Source of the DNA: an uncultured Clostridium sp.
GTDB taxonomy: Bacteria > Bacillota > Clostridia > Lachnospirales > Lachnospiraceae
DNA length: 64,000 nucleotides
Assembly (NCBI GenBank): GCA_900549235.1
Contig: URNT01000018.1
Span: forward strand, 7,086 to 71,085
Direction: 5' to 3'
In this document: positions 18,371-25,638 of the stretch, piece by piece
Layout: each line of letters starts with the position of its first letter
Numbering within the stretch: position 1 is the first letter of the stretch
The notes under the pieces: generated by a model
Seen by the model: the letters and a program-made list of their open reading frames with translations, nothing else
Databases searched by the model: none
What the model was told of the DNA's origin: nothing
Program-made: the position numbers and the translations under genes

Positions 18371-18720
18371 TGTGAGTAGGACAGATGGCCGCTGCTGCGA
18401 TACCGAGAGGCCGCAGGAGAGGAAAGTCCGGGCTTCGCAGGGCAGGGTGCCAGATAACATCTGGCGGAGGCGACTCCAGGGACAGTGCAACAGAAATATA
18501 CCGCCCTATTTTCGTAGGGTAAGGGTGGAAGGGCAGTGTAAGAGACTACCGCCCGTCTGGCAACAGACGGGGCACATGTAAACCCCATCCGAAGCAAGAC
18601 CAAACAGGAAGCGTATGGCGGCCCGTCAGCTTCCGGGTAGGTTGCTTGAGACTGCCGGTGACGGCAGTCCTAGATAGATGGCCATCCAACGACATAACCC
18701 GGCTTACCGTCCTGCTCACA
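18371..18720 (+). ncRNA. rnpB: RNase P RNA
   Basis: Catalytic RNA of ribonuclease P, which matures tRNA 5' ends. The ends pair as P1 (TGTGAGTAGGAC at 18371-18382 with GTCCTGCTCACA at 18709-18720, one G-U). The universally conserved core GAGGAAAGTCCGGGCT is at 18417-18432, and the 3' conserved ACATAACCCGGCTTACCG at 18692-18709. It looks like the ancestral type A layout (about 350 nt) rather than the Bacillus B type. No convincing terminator follows: 18721-18849 holds small A/T-rich inverted repeats without a T tract. Open frames inside this RNA are spurious. Confidence 0.96.
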
Positions 18721-18826
18721 GCATATTTTATACTCCTTGTCAGGTTAGACAGAAATCAAGCGCTATTCTCGGATGAAAATAGTGAATATCACTAAAAAAC
18801 ACACAATTATTTAGCTAAAATATATC

Positions 18827-18855
18827 TGGACGAAAAGCCCCATACCGAATATAAT
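18827..18855 (+). promoter_or_regulatory. Promoter of the xdhABC leader
   Basis: TGGACG (18827-18832, 4 of 6 to consensus), 17-base spacer, perfect TATAAT (18850-18855). Transcription would begin about 18862, some 24 bases before the aptamer. Confidence 0.65.
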
Positions 18856-18885
18856 AGATACAACTTCATAACACACATGATTTTG

Positions 18886-18946
18886 TATGTATATCCTGGG
18901 GATCGGCCCAGAGTCTCTACCAACTACCTTAAGAGTTGACTACATA
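18886..18946 (+). promoter_or_regulatory. Divergent purine riboswitch aptamer controlling xdhABC
   Basis: The fold reads directly from the sequence. P1 is TATGTA (18886-18891) with TACATA (18941-18946). P2 is CTGGG (18896-18900) with CCCAG (18907-18911), loop GATCGG. P3 is CAACT (18921-18925) with AGTTG (18934-18938), loop ACCTTAAG; loop GG (18905-18906) can pair with loop CC (18927-18928). Joining region J2/3 GTCTCTAC keeps the purine-class U47, U51, A52 and C53. The base before the P1 3' strand is C (18940), equivalent to C74, which predicts a guanine-like ligand (guanine, hypoxanthine or xanthine) rather than adenine. J1/2, L2 and J2/3 are each one base shorter than in the xpt guanine switch. 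Confidence 0.85.
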
Positions 18947-18970
18947 TTCTTTGTAGCCGACTCTTTTTTT
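18931..18970 (+). terminator. Riboswitch-controlled intrinsic terminator in the xdhABC leader
   Basis: The arm 18931-18944 pairs with 18952-18965 (14 positions, one wobble and one mismatch), followed by a T run to 18970. The 5' arm is made of the aptamer's own L3 end, P3 3' strand, J3/1 and P1 3' strand. A folded aptamer and the terminator therefore exclude each other, and ligand should favour read-through into xdhA. Confidence 0.88.
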
Positions 18971-19095
18971 GCGTATTTATTTACAAATATGTGTCTGGAT
19001 CGTTCCGGTTTGTCGCTGCAGAGAAGGTGCAAGACAGCAGGGAAGAGGGTCCGGCAGACGGGCTCTCTATTTTTATATGATAAGGAGGATGAAGA

Positions 19096-21522
19096 ATGAA
19101 GGTTATCGGACAGGAAAAAACGAGGGTGGATGCCTATGGAAAGGTCACCGGAGAAGCCAAATACAGCGCGGATCTGGAGCCCAAGGATATTCTCCATGGA
19201 AAGGTGGTGCATTCCACCATTGCAAACGGACTGGTAAAAAGCTTTGATCTTACGGAGGCCTTGGCGGTACCGGGAGTGGTAAAGATCCTTACCTGCTTTG
19301 ACGCGCCGGACTGCCAGTTTCCTACGGCGGGCCATCCCTGGAGCGTGGAGCTTAAGCATCAGGACATCCGCGACCGGCGGGTGCTGAACCAGAGAGTGCG
19401 TCTTTACGGAGATGATATAGCGGCTGTAATCGCTGAGGATGAAGTAGCGGCGGCAAGGGCGGCAAGGCTGGTAAAGGTAGAGTATGAAGAGTATGAGCCC
19501 ATTGTGACCGTAGAGAAGGCTATGGAGGAGGGAGCGACTCCCCTTCACCCGGATCTGCGTAAGGACAATGTGATTGTGCATTCCCATATGACCATGGGAG
19601 AGAGCACCTATACATATGAGCAGGGACTTGCAAAGGCAGAGGAGGAATGGGGAAAAGACCAGCTTCGGGTCATCGAGAAGGTATATGATACCCCCCGTAT
19701 CTCTCACTGTCATATTGAGCTTCCTGTTTCCTGGGCCTATGTAGATGTAAACGGCAAGGTTACCATTGTTTCTTCTACCCAGATTCCTCATATTGTAAGG
19801 CGCTGTGTTTCACAGGCTCTTGGGATCCCCATCGGCCAGGTAAGGGTGATCAAGCCCTATATCGGCGGCGGCTTCGGCAACAAGCAGGATGTTCTCTATG
19901 AGCCCTTAAATGCCTTTCTTACCATGTCCGTAGGAGGCCGTCCCGTAAGGCTTGAGATCAGCCGGGAGGAGACCATCGAGGGTACCAGAACAAGACACGC
20001 CATCAAGGCATACTGCAAGGGTGTAGTGACAAAGGATGGCCGGGTCCTCACCAGAAAGCTGGAGGCATTTGCCAACAACGGCGCCTACGCCTCCCACGGC
20101 CACGCTATCTGCGCTAACTGCGGCAATGTATTTAAGGACCTTTACAGGGACGCTTACGGCACCGAGGTAGACTGCTGGACTGTCTACACCTCATCCCCTA
20201 CTGCAGGGGCCATGAGAGGCTACGGCATCCCTCAGGCAGACTGGTTCGCGGAGTGCCTTACAGACGATATGGCTGCTGCCATCGGCATGGATCCCTGTGA
20301 ATTCCGGTTAAAGAACTGTATGGAGGAGGGCTTCGTAGACCCGGCCAACGGCATTACCTTCCATTCCTACGGCTTAAAGAAATGTATCGAGGCAGGAAAG
20401 AAGCACATCGGCTGGGATGAAAAGAGAAAGGCCTATGAAAACCAGACCGGAAACTTCCGAAAGGGCGTGGGCATGGCTATTTTCTGCTATAAGACCGGCG
20501 TTCATCCGATTTCTCTTGAGACTGCCTCCGCCCGAATGGTACTGAACCAGGACGGCTCCATCCAGCTTTGCATGGGCGCCACGGAAATCGGCCAGGGAGC
20601 GGACACTGTATTTACACAGATGGCGGCGGAGACCACCGGCATTTCCTATGATAAGGTATATATCGTATCCACCCAGGATACGGATACTACTCCCTTTGAT
20701 ACAGGGGCCTATGCTTCCAGACAGACCTATGTATCAGGCATGGCCTGCAAGAAGTGCGGAGAGGAATTAAGGGCGAAGATCCTGGATTACGCCGCTTATA
20801 TGCTGAACCATGATGTAACGGATATTTCAAAAACGGTTTACGCAGAGGAGGTAAAGGATGCAAGGGAGCGCCTGGCCGAGGCTCTGGGCCTTGGGGCTGA
20901 GGAAGAGGTAACAGCGGATATGCTGGATATTGTGGACAGCAAGATCGTGGTTTCAGGCGGCGCTCCGGAGATGTTTGACGTAGCTGTGGCAGCGGATACC
21001 GCTTTTTATTCCCTGGACCGTTCCATCCACATTACGGCAGAGGTAACGAATCAGTGCTTTGACAATACCTTCGCTTCCGGCTGCTGCTTTGCAGAGGTAG
21101 AGGTGGATATGGCTCTGGGCCTTGTAAATGTGACCAATATTATCAATGTACACGATTCCGGCCTCCTGATCAATCCCAAGCTGGCAGAGGGCCAGGTACA
21201 CGGAGGCATGAGCATGAGCCTTGGCTTCGGCGTATCTGAGGAGCTTATGGTAGACGAAAAGACAGGACGCACCCTGAATAACAACCTTCTGGATTACAAG
21301 ATTCCTACCGCCATGGATACACCGGATCTTAAGGTAGAGTTTATCCAGCTGGAAGATCCCACCGGCCCTTACGGAAATAAAGCCCTGGGCGAGCCGCCGG
21401 CTATCCCTGTGGCTCCGGCTGTCCGCAATGCCATCCTTCACGCCACCGGCGTAGGCATGGATGTGGCGCCTATGACATCCCAGAGACTGATCGAAGCATT
21501 TAAGAAGGCAGGCTTAATATAA
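19096..21522 (+). CDS. xdhA: Xanthine dehydrogenase, molybdopterin-binding subunit
   Basis: Large catalytic subunit (808 residues) of a three-subunit molybdenum hydroxylase, oxidising hypoxanthine/xanthine at the Mo-cofactor. Motifs: substrate-channel GKVTGEAKYSAD at the N-terminus, PYIGGGFGNKQD near residue 255, AMRGYGIPQ near 375 with the conserved Arg, ATEIGQGAD near 500, and GEPPAIPVAPA near 765 with the catalytic Glu. Order and size of the three genes match E. coli XdhABC. ATG 19096 has TAAGGAGG seven bases upstream. The riboswitch leader supports a purine substrate, but other purine hydroxylases share the fold. Mo-cofactor genes are not in the window. Confidence 0.88.
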   Translation: MKVIGQEKTRVDAYGKVTGEAKYSADLEPKDILHGKVVHSTIANGLVKSFDLTEALAVPGVVKILTCFDAPDCQFPTAGHPWSVELKHQDIRDRRVLNQRVRLYGDDIAAVIAEDEVAAARAARLVKVEYEEYEPIVTVEKAMEEGATPLHPDLRKDNVIVHSHMTMGESTYTYEQGLAKAEEEWGKDQLRVIEKVYDTPRISHCHIELPVSWAYVDVNGKVTIVSSTQIPHIVRRCVSQALGIPIGQVRVIKPYIGGGFGNKQDVLYEPLNAFLTMSVGGRPVRLEISREETIEGTRTRHAIKAYCKGVVTKDGRVLTRKLEAFANNGAYASHGHAICANCGNVFKDLYRDAYGTEVDCWTVYTSSPTAGAMRGYGIPQADWFAECLTDDMAAAIGMDPCEFRLKNCMEEGFVDPANGITFHSYGLKKCIEAGKKHIGWDEKRKAYENQTGNFRKGVGMAIFCYKTGVHPISLETASARMVLNQDGSIQLCMGATEIGQGADTVFTQMAAETTGISYDKVYIVSTQDTDTTPFDTGAYASRQTYVSGMACKKCGEELRAKILDYAAYMLNHDVTDISKTVYAEEVKDARERLAEALGLGAEEEVTADMLDIVDSKIVVSGGAPEMFDVAVAADTAFYSLDRSIHITAEVTNQCFDNTFASGCCFAEVEVDMALGLVNVTNIINVHDSGLLINPKLAEGQVHGGMSMSLGFGVSEELMVDEKTGRTLNNNLLDYKIPTAMDTPDLKVEFIQLEDPTGPYGNKALGEPPAIPVAPAVRNAILHATGVGMDVAPMTSQRLIEAFKKAGLI

Positions 21523-21537
21523 AAGAGGAGGAAGCAT

Positions 21538-22428
21538 ATGTTTGATATTCACTCATTCTATGAAGCAAAGGACGTGGCCGATGCGGTGCAGGCCCTTGTA
21601 AGGGAGCCGCTGGCAGAGGTGATCAGCGGCGGAACAGATGTACTGATCCGCGTAAGAGAAGGAAAGGATGCAGGCAGGGCCCTGGTATCCATTCACAACA
21701 TAAAAGAACTGAAGGGTGTAAAGCGAATGGAAAATGGCGATCTCTGGATCGGCGCGGCAACCTCATTTTCCCATATTACCAATGATCCCCTGATCCAGAA
21801 ATATGTGCCCATGCTGGGAGAGGCCGTTGATACCGTAGGCGGACCTCAGATCCGCAACACCGGTACCCTTGGCGGAAATATCTGCAACGGTGCTACCTCA
21901 GCAGACTCTGCCTCCACCATGTGGACTCTGGAGGCAAACGTGGTACTAGAGGGGCCTGAGGGAGAACGGATCGTGCCGGTATGCGAATTCTATACCGGTC
22001 CTGGCCGTACAGTGAGAGACCGCTGCGAGGTATGCAAGGGCTTTATCATCCCTAAGGAGAGCTTTGAGGGCTGGCATGGCCATTATATTAAATACGGAAA
22101 GAGAAAAGCCATGGAGATCGCTACTCTGGGCTGCGCGGTACGGGTAAAGCTGTCTGAGGATAAGACGGTGATCCAAGATGTGCGTCTGGGCTACGGCGTG
22201 GCAGGCCCCACCCCTCTGCGCTGCCGGAAGGCAGAGGAGCTGTTAAAGGGAGCAAAGGTGGGAGATCTGGCTGCGGCAGAGGCATTTGCAAAGGAAGCCC
22301 TGACAGAGGTAAATCCCCGCTCCTCTTGGAGAGCGTCGAAGGAATTCCGCCTTCAGCTCATCGAGGAGCTGGCAAAGAGAGGCCTGGCAGAGGCTGTAAA
22401 AAAAGCAGGAGGTGTGTGCAATGCTTAA
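21538..22428 (+). CDS. xdhB: Xanthine dehydrogenase, FAD-binding subunit
   Basis: Middle subunit (296 residues) passing electrons from the iron-sulfur clusters to NAD+ via FAD. FAD-site motifs are VISGGTDVLIRVREG near residue 30 and IRNTGTLGGNICNG near 105. A C-terminal CO-dehydrogenase flavoprotein domain follows (AEAFAKEAL...). It lies 15 bases after xdhA and overlaps xdhC by 8 bases. AGAGGAGG precedes the ATG. Confidence 0.92.
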   Translation: MFDIHSFYEAKDVADAVQALVREPLAEVISGGTDVLIRVREGKDAGRALVSIHNIKELKGVKRMENGDLWIGAATSFSHITNDPLIQKYVPMLGEAVDTVGGPQIRNTGTLGGNICNGATSADSASTMWTLEANVVLEGPEGERIVPVCEFYTGPGRTVRDRCEVCKGFIIPKESFEGWHGHYIKYGKRKAMEIATLGCAVRVKLSEDKTVIQDVRLGYGVAGPTPLRCRKAEELLKGAKVGDLAAAEAFAKEALTEVNPRSSWRASKEFRLQLIEELAKRGLAEAVKKAGGVCNA

Positions 22429-22912
22429 GATCATACATATGAAAGTAAATGGTAAAGAAACAGAGCTTGCCATTGACGACAGAGAATCCCTTCTGGATAC
22501 CCTGCGGAACCGTCTGGGGCTGACCTCTGTAAAAAAGGGCTGTGAAGTAGGAGAGTGCGGCGCCTGTACAGTTCTGGTAGACGGCGAGGCTATTGACAGC
22601 TGTATCTACCTGGCTATGTGGGCAGATGGAAAAAGCGTTCTTACAGTAGAGGGCTTAAAGGGGCCAAATGGAGAGCTGTCTCCTATCCAGAAGGCATTTA
22701 TTGAAGAAGCAGCCGTTCAGTGCGGCTTTTGTACTCCGGGCCTGATCATGAGCGCGGTGGAAATCGTGGGAACAGGTAAAAAATACAATCGTGATGAGCT
22801 GAGAAAGCTGATTTCCGGACATCTGTGCCGCTGTACCGGTTATGAAAATATCCTCAACGCCATGGAACGGATCGTAGAGGAGGTTTATAGAGAAACCCAT
22901 AAAAATGATTAA
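22421..22912 (+). CDS. xdhC: Xanthine dehydrogenase, iron-sulfur subunit
   Basis: Small subunit (163 residues) with two [2Fe-2S] clusters linking Mo site to FAD. The plant-ferredoxin-type cluster uses CEVGECGACTVLVDG near residues 40-54 plus a further Cys. The helical-domain cluster uses CGFCTPG near 100 and CRCTGY near 135. ATG 22421 is chosen over GTG 22412 because AGGAGGTG lies seven bases before it. It ends the operon; a bidirectional terminator follows. Confidence 0.93.
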   Translation: MLKIIHMKVNGKETELAIDDRESLLDTLRNRLGLTSVKKGCEVGECGACTVLVDGEAIDSCIYLAMWADGKSVLTVEGLKGPNGELSPIQKAFIEEAAVQCGFCTPGLIMSAVEIVGTGKKYNRDELRKLISGHLCRCTGYENILNAMERIVEEVYRETHKND

Positions 22913-22974
22913 AATCATAACTTCTGTGGAATATTTTCGCGAAAGGATATTAAGAAGTTAGAAGGATAAGAAAA

Positions 22975-23008
22975 CGGCATAGCCATCTCAGGCTATGCCG
23001 CTTTCTGT
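22975..23008. terminator. Bidirectional terminator between xdhC and uxaC
   Basis: Perfect ten-pair stem CGGCATAGCC / GGCTATGCCG with ATCTCA loop. The T-rich tail is weak to the right (CTTTCT) and better on the minus strand (TTTTCTT), serving the convergent uxaC transcript as well. Confidence 0.75.
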
Positions 23009-23026
23009 GAAAGAATCGTCTGCTGA

Positions 23027-24442
23027 TTATTTTACTTCATCCAGCTTGAATCCAAAATACTTAACAGAGTTATTGTAGCAGATACCCTTTACAATGCTCT
23101 CCAGGGCCTTCATATCTGCCGGATACTCGCCGTTTTCTACCCAGCCGCCTACAAGCTCGCAGAGGATGCGGCGGAAATACTCATGTCTGGTGTAGGATAA
23201 GAAGCTTCTGGAGTCGGTAAGCATACCTACGAAGTTGCCCAGGCAGCCCAGGTTAGCCAGAGAGGTCATCTGCTCCATCATGCCAACCTTGTGATCATTG
23301 AACCACCATGCGGAGCCCTGCTGGATCTTTCCTGGGAACTTGTCCTGGAAGCAGCCGATAATGGTTCCGATGGAAGCGTTGTCGTTTGGATTTAAAGAGT
23401 AGAGGATGGTCTTTGGAACCTCGTTGGTTGCGCTTAAGGCGTTGAGGAAGTCAGCCATCTGCGCGCTTGGAGCGTAGTTGTTGATGCAGTCAAAACCGGT
23501 GTCTGGGCCCAGCTGCTCAAACATATAAGCGTTGTTGTCACGTTTGCAGCCATAGTGGAGCTGCATGATCCATCCCATACGGTTGTATTCTTTTGCGACG
23601 AAAAGCATAAACGCGGTCTTGTACTTTAATTCCTCGTCACGGGAAACAGACGCGCCCTTTAAGCTCTTTGCGATGATCGCGTCTACCTCAGCGTCAGAGG
23701 CAGGAGCGTACATTACATACTCCAGGGCGTGGTCGGATACGCAGCAGCCCATGGAGGTGAAGAATTCCATACGGTTCTTAAGAGCAGCCTTTAAGGAAGC
23801 GAAATCGCTGATCTCAACGCCGCTTACCTGGGACAGCTGGGCGATGTAGGCAGCGTAGGTTGGCTTCTCAACGTTCATTGCCTTATCTGGTCTCCATGCA
23901 GGAAGGACCTGTACCTCAAAGCTGTCGTCTTCAGCGATTTTCTTGTGCCACTCTAAGGAATCAACAGGATCATCTGTGGTGCAGATCAGGGTAACATTGG
24001 ACTGACGGATCAGGTTGCGGACAGTCATGGAGTCCTCCTGCAGCTTTGCGTTGCACAGGTTCCATACCTCCTCAGCAGTCTCTCCGTTTAAATAGCCCTG
24101 GTAGCCGAAATACTTTCTTAACTCCAGATGGCTCCAGTGGTACAGCGGATTGCCGATGAGCTTTGGCATGGTCTCGGCCCAGGCCTGGAATTTCTCTCTG
24201 TCTGTGCTGTCGCCGGTTACATACTTCTCATCAACGCCGTTGGAACGCATCTGGCGCCACTTGTAATGATCGCCGCCCAGCCATACCTGGGTGATATTGT
24301 CAAACTTACGGTCCTCGTAGATTTCCTGAGGATTGATATGGCAGTGGTAGTCCAGGATCGGCATGCTTTCCGCGTAATCGTGATACAGGGTCTTTGCCAT
24401 ATCAGTGGATAATAAGAAATCCTTGTCCATAAATTGTTTCAT
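23027..24442 (-). CDS. uxaC: Glucuronate (uronate) isomerase
   Basis: Cytoplasmic isomerase of hexuronate catabolism: glucuronate to fructuronate and galacturonate to tagaturonate. The 471-residue length and sequence fit the UxaC family of the amidohydrolase superfamily: LDYHCHINPQEI near residue 30 with two metal-site histidines, NPLYHWSHLELR near 98, and C-terminal DSRSFLSYTRHEYFRR. GGAGG lies eight bases before the ATG. It starts 20 bases after the lacI stop, so lacI and uxaC form one leftward operon divergent from uxaA. Confidence 0.95.
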   Translation of the reverse strand: MKQFMDKDFLLSTDMAKTLYHDYAESMPILDYHCHINPQEIYEDRKFDNITQVWLGGDHYKWRQMRSNGVDEKYVTGDSTDREKFQAWAETMPKLIGNPLYHWSHLELRKYFGYQGYLNGETAEEVWNLCNAKLQEDSMTVRNLIRQSNVTLICTTDDPVDSLEWHKKIAEDDSFEVQVLPAWRPDKAMNVEKPTYAAYIAQLSQVSGVEISDFASLKAALKNRMEFFTSMGCCVSDHALEYVMYAPASDAEVDAIIAKSLKGASVSRDEELKYKTAFMLFVAKEYNRMGWIMQLHYGCKRDNNAYMFEQLGPDTGFDCINNYAPSAQMADFLNALSATNEVPKTILYSLNPNDNASIGTIIGCFQDKFPGKIQQGSAWWFNDHKVGMMEQMTSLANLGCLGNFVGMLTDSRSFLSYTRHEYFRRILCELVGGWVENGEYPADMKALESIVKGICYNNSVKYFGFKLDEVK

Positions 24443-24462
24443 CTTGAGAATCCTCCTTGAAA

Positions 24463-25464
24463 TTAAAAATTTGTGGTGTTTCTTTTTATAAGATCAGAGG
24501 CAATAGTGGTCCGGCTGGGGACATTAACGCCGCTGAAAACTCCCATAAGGGTGTTGATGGTGGTGGTGCACAGGGCTTCCACTTTGCTGTCGATGGATGT
24601 GATTTCAGGATCGGTGCACCGGGCCAGGATCGAATTATTATATCCGATAATGCTTAAGTCATCCGGAACCGGCCGTCCGGCCCTGTGGGCATATTTGACA
24701 GCGCCTACGGCAAGGGAATCATCAGAGGCTGCCACCGCGTCAAAGGAAAGCCCCTGTTCGTGAAGGGTAAGGAGCAGATCTCTGGCCGCGTCGATATTCT
24801 TCGGGCACTGGTGGATCATGGCTTCTTCTACAGCGATGCCTCTGGCCCGCAGGGCGTCCTTATAGCCCTCCATTTTATTGATGCCGCTGTAGGAAATGCT
24901 GGTGTAAAGATACAGGATCTTCCGGCAGCCGGAATCAATGAGCCGCAGGGTGCCGTCATACATGGCCGCATGGTCATCGCAGACGGTGCTGTAGATATTC
25001 TCCCCTTCCAGATAGCCGTTTACCAGCATAACAGGAAGCTCGGCAGCCGCGTCTATAATATAGGAATTATCTTTGGACCGCATCTCCACGAATTTGGAGC
25101 CCGCCAGGATGATGGCGTCTACACGCTTGGAGCGCAGCAGGTCAAAATACTTCTGCTTGGCCTCCAGATCGTAGCCGGTGCAGCAGAGGATGGCGTCATA
25201 GCCGTGGCTTCTCAGCCCGCGCTCCAGATAATAGATGGCACTGGCAAGGTAGGGATCTGAGGAATCAGAGCACATGATCCCTATGGTCTGCATGGTGTCA
25301 AGGCCTAGGCCTCGTGCAAAAACATTTGGCTTGTACCCCAGCTCGTCCATGACCTTAAGGACCCGTTCTCTGGTCTTTTCACTGACATTTGGATTTCCGT
25401 TGAGGACCCTGGATACGGTGGCAATGGATACACCGGCGTGCTCGGACACGTCATATATATTCAT
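24463..25464 (-). CDS. LacI-family repressor of the hexuronate genes
   Basis: LacI/GalR regulator of 333 residues. The N-terminal helix-turn-helix and hinge read IYDVSEHAGVSIATVSRVLN (residues 3-22). A periplasmic-binding-protein-like sugar domain follows, with SDSSDPYLASAIYYLERGL near 75. Its own promoter carries a 14-bp palindrome at the start of transcription, and a near copy lies at the divergent uxaA promoter, so it probably represses both itself with uxaC and uxaA. The inducer is inferred to be a hexuronate intermediate. Confidence 0.88.
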   Translation of the reverse strand: MNIYDVSEHAGVSIATVSRVLNGNPNVSEKTRERVLKVMDELGYKPNVFARGLGLDTMQTIGIMCSDSSDPYLASAIYYLERGLRSHGYDAILCCTGYDLEAKQKYFDLLRSKRVDAIILAGSKFVEMRSKDNSYIIDAAAELPVMLVNGYLEGENIYSTVCDDHAAMYDGTLRLIDSGCRKILYLYTSISYSGINKMEGYKDALRARGIAVEEAMIHQCPKNIDAARDLLLTLHEQGLSFDAVAASDDSLAVGAVKYAHRAGRPVPDDLSIIGYNNSILARCTDPEITSIDSKVEALCTTTINTLMGVFSGVNVPSRTTIASDLIKRNTTNF

Positions 25465-25482
25465 AAAATCAACCTCACATTC

Positions 25483-25496
25483 TGTAAGCGCTTACA
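25483..25496. promoter_or_regulatory. Palindromic operator at the lacI-uxaC promoter
   Basis: TGTAAGCGCTTACA, a perfect palindrome located ten bases past the minus-strand -10, over the predicted start site. It fits a LacI-family operator and also fits the CcpA cre consensus, so either the local LacI protein or CcpA, or both, may bind. Confidence 0.8.
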
Positions 25497-25506
25497 AGCT
25501 AATTCT

Positions 25507-25535
25507 ATTATACATATTTCTAATAAATATTGCAA
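25507..25535 (-). promoter_or_regulatory. Promoter of lacI-uxaC
   Basis: On the minus strand TTGCAA (25530-25535), 17-base spacer, perfect TATAAT (25507-25512). Confidence 0.8.
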
Positions 25536-25545
25536 CAGTTTTCTA

Positions 25546-25574
25546 TTGACTTCCTGCAGGAAAATGAGTAAAAT
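25546..25574 (+). promoter_or_regulatory. Promoter of uxaA
   Basis: TTGACT (25546-25551), 17-base spacer, TAAAAT (25569-25574), divergent from the lacI promoter. Confidence 0.8.
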
Positions 25575-25577
25575 AAT

Positions 25578-25591
25578 TGTAAGCACTTACA
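25578..25591. promoter_or_regulatory. Palindromic operator at the uxaA promoter
   Basis: TGTAAGCACTTACA, one base different from the lacI-side operator and lying directly over the predicted uxaA start site. The two operator centres are 95 bp apart, close to nine helical turns, which would allow DNA looping by a tetramer. Confidence 0.8.
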
Positions 25592-25638
25592 TTCAAGTGA
25601 AACCATCGATTATTTCAGGAAGAGGAGAATAAAAGACC

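Noticed and set aside
18333..18603. Open frames on both strands over rnpB
   Set aside because: They lie within the RNase P RNA, lack ribosome sites and show no protein family features.
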